Counted from the stretch's first letter, positions 18,486 through 27,421 are shown. The stretch: DNA of 64,000 nucleotides from SMWN01 sp965261165 (GCA_965261165.1 OZ253445.1:992001-1056000), one strand, 5' to 3'. A program made the numbers and translations. Notes: generated by a model from the sequence alone, not told the origin.

Positions 18486-18541
18486 TTTGCCAGAACCATA
18501 TCGCGGTGGGCGATGGCGGCGGTTTGGTAGGTCAATTTTTC
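18481..18541 (+). terminator. Riboswitch expression platform, intrinsic terminator
   Basis: GACCT (18481) and AGAACC (18492) can pair with GGTT (18521) and AGGTC (18529-18533), closing a hairpin followed by AATTTTT. The GACCT arm is the same one that can close aptamer stem P1, so the two structures are mutually exclusive. Which state terminates cannot be settled by eye. Confidence 0.5.
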
Positions 18542-18626
18542 AACCTTTTCCGCACAAATCCCTTCAGCGATATACCGTTTAATTTATCGATCCCGGGCGG
18601 GTATCGGGTATTAGGGAGTCGTTTTC

Positions 18627-20552
18627 ATGTTACGTAGATTACTTACTTTTAGTTTTTTTCTTATTTCTTTTTCAGTACTATCAGAACCAAATACTTCTTA
18701 TCCTGATGATTTGATTGTTACAGGTTCACATACAGCCATCACTATCGATGAAATCGGTAGTTCTTATACAGTTATTACCGCGGAGCAGATAAAACAGCAG
18801 CAGGCTGTCCTAGTTTCTGATTTATTACGAGATGTCCCTGGTTTTGCTGTCAGTCGTAGTGGCGTGGTAGGAGGCCAGATACAAATTAGGGTGCGTGGTG
18901 CAGAAGCCAATCAGTTGCTGATACTGATTGATGATGTGGAGGCCAATGATATTGCTGGAGGTGATGAATTTAATTTTGCACATTTAGTAACGAACAATAT
19001 TGAACGGATTGAAATTATCCGTGGCCCACAAAGTGCGCTCTATGGTAGCGATGCACTCGTAGGTGTGGTGAATATTATCACCAAAAAAGGCAGTGGAACG
19101 ACAACACTTTCAAGTTATGCCGAAAGTGGTTCTTTCGGTACTTTTAACGGTGGCGGGAGTATTTCAGGAAGCGGGAAGCGTTATCACTATAATTTACAAG
19201 GTTCATATTTAAGCACAGCCGGGAATAATATCGCTCCTGTAGGCAGTGAAGATGATGGTTATGATAATAGAACGATCTCATTTGCGGCAGGCTCAACTCC
19301 GCTTGATAATCTGAAGCTCGATATTACTGGTAGACATACGGAGGCTGATAGTGAAACTGATACTCAGGATTTTGTCATGACGGGATTTGCCGTTGATGCC
19401 GATGAAGAAACTCAGGTAAGTCAGGATTATTTAAGGGGGCAAGCAACGTTTGGCTTATTCAAGCAGGATTGGCAGCACACAGTAAGTGCTGCGATTACCA
19501 GTACGGAGAATGATAATTTTGTCTCTGGTATTGAGTCGGCTAGCACTCAAGGCAAGAAATTCCGGTTCGACTACAAAACTAATTTTTATTTTGGTACAAA
19601 AGCCTTTGTAAATGCATCACATGTTTTAACCTTTGGAATTGACCATGAAAAAGATTTTTTTACACAAAGAGGCGCAATTATTTTCGGCAATCCAAATCAG
19701 GAGCAAACTGCAAAAACGATGGGGGTTGTTGCGGGTTATCGTGTGAATTTATGGAAACAATTATTTTTATCCAGCAGTGTGCGGCACGATAATAATTCTG
19801 AATTTAAAGATGCAACTACCTATCGTGTGACGGCAGCTTATAAAATCTCTGATTTGGGAACTCGTATTCATGGTAGTTATGGGACGGGTGTCAAGCGCCC
19901 TACCTTTACAGAAAGATTTGGTTTCTTCCCTAGTAGGTTTGTTGGTAACCCTAGCCTGAAACCAGAAAGATCCAGAGCGTGGGATGTGGGGGTGGAGCAG
20001 GATATATGGAATAGCTGGGCAAATATTGGTCTGATTTATTTTCACTCAAGGCTTGAAGATGAAATAATGACAATGTTTGGTTTTCCAACATCAACTGCCG
20101 AAAACCTTGGCGGCATCAGTAAACGTCAGGGTATCGAAATCAAAGCAGATGCAGGACTCACAGATAATTTGAACATATCTGCGGCATACACATGGCTGGA
20201 TGCGAAACAACCTGATGCAAGGGGCGCACAAATTTTTGAGGTGCGTCGTCCGAGGAATACTGCCAATATCAATCTGAATTATGCTTTTCCGAATGATCGT
20301 GCCAATGCAAATTTAAATATCAGCCATACAGGTACACAAAAAGATTCAAATTTTGGGACATTCCCAGCTACCGTTGTAGATTTGGGAAGCTATACACTGA
20401 TTAATTTGGCTGTTTCTTATCGTGTTAATAAAAACATGAATATCTATGCCAGAGCTGAGAATTTACTGGATAAGGATTATGTCGATGTTTTCGGTTTTCA
20501 AACGCCTGGAATAGGCGGCATTGTCGGTCTGAATATGACGTTCCAACCTTAA
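18627..20552 (+). CDS. btuB: TonB-dependent vitamin B12 receptor, BtuB-like
   Basis: This is an outer-membrane channel that imports cobalamin with energy from TonB. The 641 residues start with a signal peptide (about 1-20, cut near LSEPN), then a TonB-box-like DDLIVTG stretch and the plug domain. The plug includes LLRDVPGFAVSRSG and IERIEIIRGPQSALYGSDAL near 118-137. A 22-strand barrel follows, ending in the aromatic NMTFQP. A GGGAG ribosome site precedes the ATG. The cobalamin riboswitch in its leader fixes the substrate as B12 or a corrinoid. Confidence 0.92.
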   Translation: MLRRLLTFSFFLISFSVLSEPNTSYPDDLIVTGSHTAITIDEIGSSYTVITAEQIKQQQAVLVSDLLRDVPGFAVSRSGVVGGQIQIRVRGAEANQLLILIDDVEANDIAGGDEFNFAHLVTNNIERIEIIRGPQSALYGSDALVGVVNIITKKGSGTTTLSSYAESGSFGTFNGGGSISGSGKRYHYNLQGSYLSTAGNNIAPVGSEDDGYDNRTISFAAGSTPLDNLKLDITGRHTEADSETDTQDFVMTGFAVDADEETQVSQDYLRGQATFGLFKQDWQHTVSAAITSTENDNFVSGIESASTQGKKFRFDYKTNFYFGTKAFVNASHVLTFGIDHEKDFFTQRGAIIFGNPNQEQTAKTMGVVAGYRVNLWKQLFLSSSVRHDNNSEFKDATTYRVTAAYKISDLGTRIHGSYGTGVKRPTFTERFGFFPSRFVGNPSLKPERSRAWDVGVEQDIWNSWANIGLIYFHSRLEDEIMTMFGFPTSTAENLGGISKRQGIEIKADAGLTDNLNISAAYTWLDAKQPDARGAQIFEVRRPRNTANINLNYAFPNDRANANLNISHTGTQKDSNFGTFPATVVDLGSYTLINLAVSYRVNKNMNIYARAENLLDKDYVDVFGFQTPGIGGIVGLNMTFQP

Positions 20553-20566
20553 AGAGGATTATTGCC

Positions 20567-21088
20567 ATGAAAAAGCGAAACCTGATTACGAGTTATCTGT
20601 TAATTTTATTGGTGGCATTTTCACGACTTGCACCACACCCACTTGGGTTCACACCTATCGGTGCATTGGGTTTGTTCTCAGGTGCCTATATGAATAATCG
20701 ATGGTCGTGGGCTGTTCCTGCTATTGCATTATTCATTGGTGATGTGATAACTGGTCTTTACAATTCATTAATTATGACTTCCGTTTATTTCGGCTTCGTT
20801 CTTTCTTCCTGTATTGGTAGAGCATTACTCGGCAAAAAGCGTAGTTTTGTTCGAATAGGTACGGCTATTTTTGTTTCCGCTTTGATATTTTTTATCGTGT
20901 CCAACACAAGTTCCTGGTGGGTTTATTATCCACACACTCTTGATGGACTGTCATTATGTTACATTAACGGGATTCCTTATTTCGGTAGGGCAATATTAGC
21001 GGATACCTTCTATTGCGCCATACTATTTGGTGGGTATGAATATTCTCAACGCTGTTCATTACGTAGCTTGGGTGCAACAACAAATTGA
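20567..21088 (+). CDS. DUF6580-type integral membrane protein
   Basis: The 173-residue protein has about five hydrophobic segments and an N-terminal SRLAPHPLGFTPIGALGLF motif near 19-37. These features are typical of DUF6580, whose overall look resembles the S-components of ECF vitamin transporters. It starts 14 bp after btuB, so it shares the B12 riboswitch. A role in inner-membrane corrinoid passage or its control is a reasonable guess but unproven. No ATPase partner is encoded nearby. Confidence 0.7.
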   Translation: MKKRNLITSYLLILLVAFSRLAPHPLGFTPIGALGLFSGAYMNNRWSWAVPAIALFIGDVITGLYNSLIMTSVYFGFVLSSCIGRALLGKKRSFVRIGTAIFVSALIFFIVSNTSSWWVYYPHTLDGLSLCYINGIPYFGRAILADTFYCAILFGGYEYSQRCSLRSLGATTN

Positions 21089-21402
21089 AAAGCGCCAACG
21101 TGTGATTTTGTCATGGAGTTGCGGCAAAGATTCTGCGTGGGTATTACATGGATTGTAGCAATAAGGTGAAGCATGAGGTTATCGGTTTGTTGACGATATT
21201 TAATGAAGAGTTTGGTCGTTCAACAATGCCATGGTGTCAGGCGGGAGCTTGTCGATCCTTGTGGGGAGAATATGGAGAGTTTCATGCCTTTGCCTAGGAT
21301 GGCTCCATGCTTAAACAGTCGATACATATTCAGTCAGGAGCAACGGCAGAATAGAGAGGGTTTTGTTTTTATAGATATTTTTCTGAAAGAAGAATTGCAA
21401 TG
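21075..21402 (+). pseudogene. Decayed diphthine--ammonia ligase-like ATP pyrophosphatase
   Basis: The 5' part encodes RVILSWSCGKDSAWVLHGL, the PP-loop (SGGKDS-like) start of this ATP-pyrophosphatase family. Stops and frame changes then follow. Fragments of later parts remain: GLLTIFNEEFGRST, HGVRRELVDP, and near the end GEYGEFHAFA and EGFVFIDI, which match the family C-terminus. Roughly the middle half of a normal 220-residue protein has been deleted. It overlaps the end of the DUF6580 gene and leads into the BtuF-like gene, so it was once part of the B12 operon. Confidence 0.7.
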
Positions 21403-22323
21403 AGGATTGTTTCACTTTTACCCAGCGCTACCGAAATCATTTGTTCTCTAGGTCTGCGAGAATATCTGGTAGGAGTGACGCATGAGTGTGATTATCCTGT
21501 AGATGTTATAGGTTTGCCGATTGTAACAAAAAGTGCGATCCCTCATGACGCTTCGAGCATTGAGATTGATCATCTGGTACGCAGTCAACTGGAAACAACT
21601 ACGGCGCTGTATTCTCTCAATGTGGAATTACTGGAAGAGTTGCAGGCAGACATCATGGTCACTCAGGCGTTATGTGAGGTATGTGCGGTTGCAGAGGCGG
21701 AAATAGAGGAAATAATCTGTCAATTATCAAATCAACCTCGTGTGGTGAATCTGGAGCCCATGTGTCTACAAGATGTATTTGATACTTTATTATTACTGGG
21801 GAAAGAAACTGGGCAAGAGGCAATTTCTGTCAATGTTGTTGATACATTAAATGCACGGGTTGAAAGGGTTCGTGCGCTCACCGAAACCCGCATTAAAAAA
21901 GGGCAATATCCAAAGGCTGTCTTTCTTGAATGGGTAGATCCACCCTTTAATGCAGGGCACTGGACGCCTGAGTTAATTGAAATGGCTGGCGGCATAGATT
22001 GCTTGGGCAACAAGCACCAACCATCAGAGACAACTCTATGGGAGCGTATTATCGAAGCTCAGCCTGATGTAATGTTTGTCGCTTGCTGTGGCTTTTCTCT
22101 GGAAAGGGCGCTGGAAGATTTGCCGATACTACAGGCAAATGTAGGTTGGGGTGATTTGCCTTGCGTCAGGAATAAGCGAGTCTATTTTTCTGATGGCAAT
22201 TCCTATTTTAATCGGCCGGGACCACGTCTAGTGGATAGTCTGGAGATAATTGCTAATGCATTGCATCCTGATGTACATATACTTGGTTTAGATCTTCCGG
22301 CTGCTGTCAGGGTTTTGAATTGA
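21400..22323 (+). CDS. BtuF-like cobalamin-binding protein
   Basis: The 307-residue protein is a periplasmic-binding-fold protein of the BtuF/FepB type. It opens with RIVSLLPSATEIICSLGL and continues with VGVTHECDYP, the usual start of this family. A DLVITQALCEVC-like stretch (ADIMVTQALCEVCAVA) lies near 86-101. No signal peptide is visible, so it is either cytoplasmic or exported in an unusual way. It follows the pseudogene in the B12 block and precedes a corrinoid adenosyltransferase, which supports corrinoid binding. Confidence 0.8.
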   Translation: MRIVSLLPSATEIICSLGLREYLVGVTHECDYPVDVIGLPIVTKSAIPHDASSIEIDHLVRSQLETTTALYSLNVELLEELQADIMVTQALCEVCAVAEAEIEEIICQLSNQPRVVNLEPMCLQDVFDTLLLLGKETGQEAISVNVVDTLNARVERVRALTETRIKKGQYPKAVFLEWVDPPFNAGHWTPELIEMAGGIDCLGNKHQPSETTLWERIIEAQPDVMFVACCGFSLERALEDLPILQANVGWGDLPCVRNKRVYFSDGNSYFNRPGPRLVDSLEIIANALHPDVHILGLDLPAAVRVLN

Positions 22324-22344
22324 TTAGATATAGCGGGCTTACTT

Positions 22345-22899
22345 ATGGGACATAGGCTTTCAAAGATTTATACAAAAACTGGAGATGATGGAGCAACAGG
22401 TTTGGCCGATGGAAGTCGTATTGATAAAGACAGTACCTGTGTTAATGCGTTTGGTGATATTGATGAGTTAAATACTATATTAGGGCTTCTAATTGCGAAT
22501 AACACTGATAAAAGAATTAATGACTATTTATTGGATATACAACATGTTTTATTTGACTTGGGAGGTGAACTTGCCATTCCTTATAGCGTGACAATTATTG
22601 AATCACGTGTTGAATATCTTGAAAAGATTATCGATGAATACAATTCATCTTTACCTCCACTGAAAGAATTTATCCTCCCCGGAGGATCTGTTCCTGCGGC
22701 AACATGTCATATTGCGCGTGCAGTTTGTCGCCGTGCAGAGCGGCAGCTTGTGAGTTTATCCAGAGAGATTTCAATTAATCAGGTGTCACTGAAATTTTTG
22801 AATCGATTGTCTGATTTATTGTTTGTTTTTGCCAGGGTTCTGGCGCGCAGTAAAGGAGCTGAGGAGATCTACTGGCAGAGTAATCGAATCAAAATTTAA
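22345..22899 (+). CDS. Cob(I)alamin adenosyltransferase, PduO type
   Basis: The enzyme transfers the adenosyl group of ATP to cob(I)alamin, giving coenzyme B12. The 184 residues show the PduO signatures: IYTKTGDDGATGLADGSRI near the N-terminus (ATP-binding loop), GDIDELN near 32-38 and the C-terminal RAVCRRAER and LNRLSDLLFVFAR blocks. It is the last gene of the B12 block, 21 bp after the BtuF-like gene. Confidence 0.93.
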   Translation: MGHRLSKIYTKTGDDGATGLADGSRIDKDSTCVNAFGDIDELNTILGLLIANNTDKRINDYLLDIQHVLFDLGGELAIPYSVTIIESRVEYLEKIIDEYNSSLPPLKEFILPGGSVPAATCHIARAVCRRAERQLVSLSREISINQVSLKFLNRLSDLLFVFARVLARSKGAEEIYWQSNRIKI

Positions 22900-22909
22900 C
22901 GATGGTTAT

Positions 22910-23569
22910 CTAATATGGTTTTTCTTCCAGTTTCAATAGACGACCTTCACGAATCATTTTGACTCTACTGAGAAAAGTATTTCCCAATAATATGATTCTG
23001 GGAAAACCCCCATCGTGCACCGAAGCCTTTACGTTATCTATTTTAATATCTCCGACCATTACTGTTTTAAGACTAACAGTATAGATCTTGTCCAGACCAG
23101 AGGCGGTTTCTGATAACCCTTCTATGCCTTCCATTTTGTAGTCAATGCCAATACGTTTGGCATGGTTTGCATTCATGGATATGAATGTTGCGCCGGTATC
23201 GACTAGAAATTTCACCTGAAATCCATTAATACTACCGTTAACTTTATACATCCCGGTCCTACTGGGTGCGATAGTGACCGCATTGCCTCCGATTGGTTTT
23301 TTAAAGTTGCCACCTATCTGTGTACTCAAGGTGTAGGTATTCTGTTCGCCATCAATCTCTATAACCGCCTCCCTGGAATTTGCCGAGATAAGTAAAACCC
23401 CTTCAGGGCTTGGTTTGCCAACCTTTAGTAATCTTTGTTTGCCATCAATGGTGACGATGACTTTATTCTCAAATAAGCCCAGAATAGCGAGCTTGTCTAC
23501 GGCAAATAGATTTATAGAAAAAAGTAATAATAAGAGATATTGCGGTCGTCTTAACATAACATTAAGCAT
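22910..23569 (-). CDS. Retropepsin-like aspartic protease
   Basis: The 219-residue protein has an N-terminal signal or anchor (about 8-24). Its C-terminal half is a clan AA, single-lobe aspartic protease with the catalytic VDTGAT (Asp124) and a second hydrophobic-glycine motif, ILLGNTFLS, near 195-203. This matches the TIGR02281-type family of exported bacterial retropepsins. Such proteins act as dimers. The substrate is unknown. It is convergent with the adenosyltransferase, 10 bp apart. Confidence 0.85.
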   Translation of the reverse strand: MLNVMLRRPQYLLLLLFSINLFAVDKLAILGLFENKVIVTIDGKQRLLKVGKPSPEGVLLISANSREAVIEIDGEQNTYTLSTQIGGNFKKPIGGNAVTIAPSRTGMYKVNGSINGFQVKFLVDTGATFISMNANHAKRIGIDYKMEGIEGLSETASGLDKIYTVSLKTVMVGDIKIDNVKASVHDGGFPRIILLGNTFLSRVKMIREGRLLKLEEKPY

Positions 23570-23592
23570 AATTTAAAAATAAGTATGTGCCT

Positions 23593-24297
23593 ATGAAACC
23601 AATCCTGATCTTCCGTCATATTGTCTGCGAAGGGCCCGGCTATTTGAGTGATTATCTCACATCTCGGGATATTCCGTTTAAGATTATTTGTATCGATCAA
23701 GGCGAAGAGGTCCCCGAAGATATGGATAACTGCTCAGGTTTGGTCTTTATGGGTGGGCCAATGAGTGTCAATGACAGACTTCCATGGATAGCAAGGGAAT
23801 TGAAGCTGATCCGTGCAGCTCATTACAGGAATATGCCCGTACTTGGACATTGTTTGGGGGGGCAACTGATTAGTCAGGCGCTAGGCGGAGAAATCACCCC
23901 GAATCCTGTTCCTGAGATGGGATGGCATCCTGTGACAGGGCATAACAATGAGAATGCGCGAGATTGGCTAAAAGATTTGCCCGAAAATTTTGAAGTATTT
24001 CATTGGCATGGTGAAACATTTTCACTCCCTGATGGCGCTGTCCCATTATTGCAAAGTGATGTCTGTAAAAATCAGGCTTTTATTCTTGGCAATTGCCTAG
24101 CCTTTCAGTGTCATGTAGAGATGAAAAACAATATGGTGCAGGAATGGTTTGATCTTTATAAAGCTGATATCCCTGAACCTTCATTTAGTGTGCAGTCATA
24201 TGAGCAGATGTTAGAGAATCTGGAGCGAAGAATTGAAAATTCGAAAGCTGTCGCCAGTGTGTTTTATGATAAATGGCTATCTGGAGTGAATCTCTAA
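23593..24297 (+). CDS. Class I glutamine amidotransferase (stand-alone)
   Basis: The protein is a GATase-1 domain without a synthase partner, related to the GMP-synthase-like amidotransferases. The nucleophile is the Cys in LGHCLGGQ (near residue 87), and the oxyanion strand is VFMGGPMSV. A WHGE motif and a CHVEM motif supply the His-Glu pair. The nitrogen acceptor is not known. A GTG two codons upstream is an alternative start. It overlaps gluQ on the other strand by 4 bp. Confidence 0.82.
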   Translation: MKPILIFRHIVCEGPGYLSDYLTSRDIPFKIICIDQGEEVPEDMDNCSGLVFMGGPMSVNDRLPWIARELKLIRAAHYRNMPVLGHCLGGQLISQALGGEITPNPVPEMGWHPVTGHNNENARDWLKDLPENFEVFHWHGETFSLPDGAVPLLQSDVCKNQAFILGNCLAFQCHVEMKNNMVQEWFDLYKADIPEPSFSVQSYEQMLENLERRIENSKAVASVFYDKWLSGVNL

Positions 24298-25166
24298 GGT
24301 ATATCTACTGCAATTGAGTTTTGTCTGGGGATTTTCTCTGATGACCAATGCCTGATTCCCCACTGAATAATTTCTTCTGTACTCGCTTGTGATAGTGATT
24401 TTTCAGGATGTTGCCCCAGGAAATCAAGTGCCAAGATTAATGTCATCATGGGATTTCCGTCATCTATAGGGCTTGCATGGTATTGCTTGCTTAATTTATA
24501 GCCTTGTTTATCAATAGCGATAGGTATATGTGAATACACGGGTGTAGGATAATCTAGCGATTCCTGTAAATAGATTTGTCTTGGTGTCGAGTCAAGCAAA
24601 TCTGCTCCTCGTACAATTTCTGTGATTCTCTGATAGGCATCATCAACAACAGTAGCAATATGATAGGCAACAAGACCATCAGCGCGATGGACGATGAAAT
24701 CTCCTGTTTCAGTTTTCAGAACCTGTTGAAAATTACCCTGAATTCTATCATCTATTTTGATTGCTATTTGATTGGTGATGATACGGAGTGCGTGTTGTTG
24801 ATCATAATTATGTCTTTTATTCCGGCAAGTGCCCGAGTATGCCTTGCCCTGTAACTGTTTTCGGGTACAAATACATCGGTAGATAAGGTCTTTTCCTGAG
24901 AGAAAATTTAAGGCTTCTTGATAGGCATCCCGTCTATGACTCTGGAATAAAACTTCGTCATCCCAGTAAAGGCCTAATATCTCCAGTGATTTGAGTATGG
25001 AAGTATCAATACCTATCTGGTTGCGAGGAGTGTCGATATCGTCCATACGCACCAACCATTTCCCGTGCCGACTTTTTGCCTGCATGTAACTGGCAACGGC
25101 GGCTAAGACTGAACCGAAATGCAAGGGACCAGTAGGTGAAGGTGCGAATCGACCTATTACTGACAT
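24294..25166 (-). CDS. gluQ: Glutamyl-Q tRNA(Asp) synthetase
   Basis: GluQRS is a truncated glutamyl-tRNA synthetase that attaches glutamate to queuosine at position 34 of tRNA-Asp. The 290 residues hold the class I start RFAPSPTGPLHFGS (6-19), a zinc site with CIC and later TC, and the KLSKQ motif near 227. There is no anticodon-binding domain. It lies 40 bp downstream of the dksA-like gene, the usual dksA-gluQ order. queF is nearby, so queuosine synthesis and use are linked here. Confidence 0.92.
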   Translation of the reverse strand: MSVIGRFAPSPTGPLHFGSVLAAVASYMQAKSRHGKWLVRMDDIDTPRNQIGIDTSILKSLEILGLYWDDEVLFQSHRRDAYQEALNFLSGKDLIYRCICTRKQLQGKAYSGTCRNKRHNYDQQHALRIITNQIAIKIDDRIQGNFQQVLKTETGDFIVHRADGLVAYHIATVVDDAYQRITEIVRGADLLDSTPRQIYLQESLDYPTPVYSHIPIAIDKQGYKLSKQYHASPIDDGNPMMTLILALDFLGQHPEKSLSQASTEEIIQWGIRHWSSEKIPRQNSIAVDIP

Positions 25167-25206
25167 TAGATTAAATCACAGTCTGGAAGTGACTATGAGA
25201 AAAAAC

Positions 25207-26001
25207 CTAACCCAGATGACGTTCCTTAATTTCATCCAGAGTTTTGCAGTCTATACATTGTGATGCTGTGGGGCGTGCCTCAAGTCGGCGAATACCAATT
25301 TCTATTCCACAAATCTCACAGAAGCCATATTCATCAGAATCAAGCATGGAAATTGATTCTTCAATCTTGCTTATGAGCTTACGTTCTCTATCGCGTGTAC
25401 GTAATTCCAATGCAAATTCTTCTTCTTGTGATGCGCGATCATTTGGATCTGGAAAATTGGTAGCATCGTCCTGCATGTGATGCACTGTCCTATCGACTTC
25501 CTGCATGAGTTCTGTTTTCCAGGCGAGCAATATCTTTCTGAAATATTCCGTTTGTTCTTTTCCCATATAATCTTCATTCTTCCTTCTCTGTTTATATGGA
25601 GTAATTTTCCTTTTTAGTTTTCCTGTTGTTTTTTTCTTTTTGGCAGGGGTTTTTTTACTTACTTTCTTTTTAGCAACTGATTTCTTAGCTACCTTTTTGG
25701 CCGCCTTCTTTTTGGAGGTTTTCTTTTTGGCAGGGGTTTTTTTACTTACTTTCTTTTTAGCAACTGATTTCTTAGCTACCTTTTTGGCCACCTTCTTTTT
25801 GGAGGTTTTCTTTTTGGCAGGGGTTTTTTTACTTACTTTCTTTTTAGCAACTGATTTCTTAGCTACCTTTTTGGCCACCTTCTTTTTGGAGGTTTTCTTT
25901 TTGGCAGGGGTTTTTTTACTTACTTTCTTTTTAGCAACTGATTTCTTAGCTACCTTTTTGGCCACCTTCTTTTTGGCAGTTGCTTTTTTCTTGGCAGGCA
26001 T
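25207..26001 (-). CDS. dksA: DksA-type transcription factor with lysine-rich N-terminal tail
   Basis: DksA binds the RNA polymerase secondary channel and works with ppGpp. Residues about 140-264 are a normal DksA: a coiled coil with the tip DPNDRA (the DxxDxA motif) and a four-cysteine zinc finger (Cys228, Cys231, Cys249, Cys252). The first 135 residues are not part of standard DksA. They are almost only Lys, Ala, Val, Ser and Thr in a repeat of AKKxVAKKSVAKKKVSKKTP type, like histone H1 tails. That tail is encoded by four 87-bp tandem repeats. Nonspecific DNA or RNA binding is a fair inference for it. Confidence 0.9.
   Translation of the reverse strand: MPAKKKATAKKKVAKKVAKKSVAKKKVSKKTPAKKKTSKKKVAKKVAKKSVAKKKVSKKTPAKKKTSKKKVAKKVAKKSVAKKKVSKKTPAKKKTSKKKAAKKVAKKSVAKKKVSKKTPAKKKKTTGKLKRKITPYKQRRKNEDYMGKEQTEYFRKILLAWKTELMQEVDRTVHHMQDDATNFPDPNDRASQEEEFALELRTRDRERKLISKIEESISMLDSDEYGFCEICGIEIGIRRLEARPTASQCIDCKTLDEIKERHLG
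25640..25990. repeat. Four tandem 87-bp repeats inside dksA
   Basis: The landmark GGCAGGGGTTTTTTTAC recurs at 25642, 25729, 25816 and 25903, an exact 87-bp period (29 codons, so in frame). The copies are almost identical, with a GCC/ACC difference in one. Near identity suggests recent expansion or ongoing homogenisation. Confidence 0.92.
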
Positions 26002-26108
26002 AACCTGATTACTCCAAACTACTTAAAAAATTCAGCGGGCATAAATAACAGAAAGTTTGCCTTTAGGCAATCTGGATTTTCTCTAAAAACCGCTTGGCTG
26101 CGATTATA

Positions 26109-26819
26109 TCAAAAATTTGTAATCAGGACGGATTTTAATTTATCTGCCCACATTTTACTTGCGCCAGCGACGGCAATGGGCATAGCAATAAAATTTATGA
26201 TGGGTGTAAATGTCAGCAACATCACTCCTAAGCCAAAACCAAAAGTTTGTTTTTTCTGCATTGCCATGATTCTGCGTTGTTCTGGAAATATAATGCCATG
26301 ATTAGCCATGGGGTAGTCTATATATTCCAATGCCAGCATCCATGCGCCAAAAAGCAACCAGAGGAATGATGCTATTATCTGAACAACAGGGATAATGGAT
26401 AATAAAAACAACGGGAGTGCCCAGACGATAAGATAGAGAAATTTTCCGATTTCAGACCTTATAGCCTTAATTATTTTTAACTCATCAGTATTGTTCAAGG
26501 TCATGTTTGACAGTTTGCTTTCTACTGCTTTTGCTAGAAATCCGTTGAATGGTGCAGCAATCAGATTTGCCGCGATAGTAAAGCAAAAAAAGATAAGGCT
26601 CAGACAGAAAACAGCAAAAAGTGGCCAAATTATCCAGCTTGTCCACCCCCACCAACCGCTTAATAAATCCGAGAGATTATTAGAACTATAGGCAATAACA
26701 GATATAAATAAAAGCACATTAACTAATAAAGGGATGAATACATAAGCTCTAATTCCGGGCTGTACTATCAATTTAAAACCAGAGAAAGCATATTTAAAAC
26801 CTGTAATAAAATCACTCAT
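26109..26819 (-). CDS. EI24/CysZ-like membrane protein
   Basis: The 236-residue protein has four strong hydrophobic segments (about 25-45, 65-90, 130-155 and 195-220). It has the layout of the EI24 domain family, which includes the sulfate permease CysZ: an N-terminal GFKYAFSGFKLI stretch, NLIAAPFNGFLAKAVE near 85-100 and a central LEYIDYPMANHG near 164-175. Sulfate uptake is the family-based guess. No sulfur genes lie next to it to confirm. Confidence 0.75.
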   Translation of the reverse strand: MSDFITGFKYAFSGFKLIVQPGIRAYVFIPLLVNVLLFISVIAYSSNNLSDLLSGWWGWTSWIIWPLFAVFCLSLIFFCFTIAANLIAAPFNGFLAKAVESKLSNMTLNNTDELKIIKAIRSEIGKFLYLIVWALPLFLLSIIPVVQIIASFLWLLFGAWMLALEYIDYPMANHGIIFPEQRRIMAMQKKQTFGFGLGVMLLTFTPIINFIAMPIAVAGASKMWADKLKSVLITNF

Positions 26820-26835
26820 TTAGATAGGAATAGCG

Positions 26836-27228
26836 TCAAGGCAAAGAGATTGCCTCTGCTGGATGCCACCCATCCATTCTATGTTCTGTGGCCACTGTGG
26901 TGCGGAGCCCGCCCCTGACGTTGAATTTTGCCGTGAGTCGCATAAATCTTGGGGATATTGCCGTAGTAATGTCTTCTAATATTTTATTGGCAATAGCTTC
27001 ATGAAAGGCACCTTTATCTCTGTATGACCAGATATAGAGTTTTAATGCCTTCAGTTCGATACATAGTGCGTCGGGGATGTAATCAAATTCTAACGTCGCA
27101 AAATCTGGTTGCCCAGTTTTGGGGCACAAACAGGTAAATTCATGGGTTGAAATATGTATCAAGTAATCCCTCTCTGGCGATGGATTTGGGAATGTTTCTA
27201 ATTGTTCTGAAGGTCTTGTTGCCATATC
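26836..27228 (-). CDS. queF: 7-cyano-7-deazaguanine reductase, short type
   Basis: QueF reduces preQ0 to preQ1 with NADPH in queuosine synthesis. The short unimodular form is seen here, about 130 residues. Motifs are the nucleophilic Cys in CLCPKTGQPDFA and the substrate-binding ELKALKLYIWSYR with FHE shortly after. I chose the ATG at 27228 (MATRPSEQL) because family members start there. An upstream ATG at 27261 would add eleven unusual residues. It is 17 bp from the CysZ-like gene. Confidence 0.93.
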   Translation of the reverse strand, partial: DMATRPSEQLETFPNPSPERDYLIHISTHEFTCLCPKTGQPDFATLEFDYIPDALCIELKALKLYIWSYRDKGAFHEAIANKILEDITTAISPRFMRLTAKFNVRGGLRTTVATEHRMDGWHPAEAISLP

Positions 27229-27421
27229 GTTAATCGTTATAAAAAATTGCGCGTGAACCATAGCATAATTTTAAAAAAAGTTACTGACGTAAGTTAATGA
27301 AGCGCTTTAATTTATGAGTAAAAATCAATATAAATCAATTATATATATAAATAAATTAAAGTTATTAATAGTTTTTTGTTTTGCTTGTTTGTATCGCTTA
27401 ATCTTTGTATTGTAACGCCTC

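Noticed and set aside
25640..25990. CRISPR-like array
   Set aside because: The 87-bp units are directly adjacent, coding and in frame, with no spacers.
25640..26008. A Phe/Leu-rich plus-strand frame of 122 codons
   Set aside because: It is the exact mirror of the lysine-rich repeats of dksA on the minus strand and has no features of its own.
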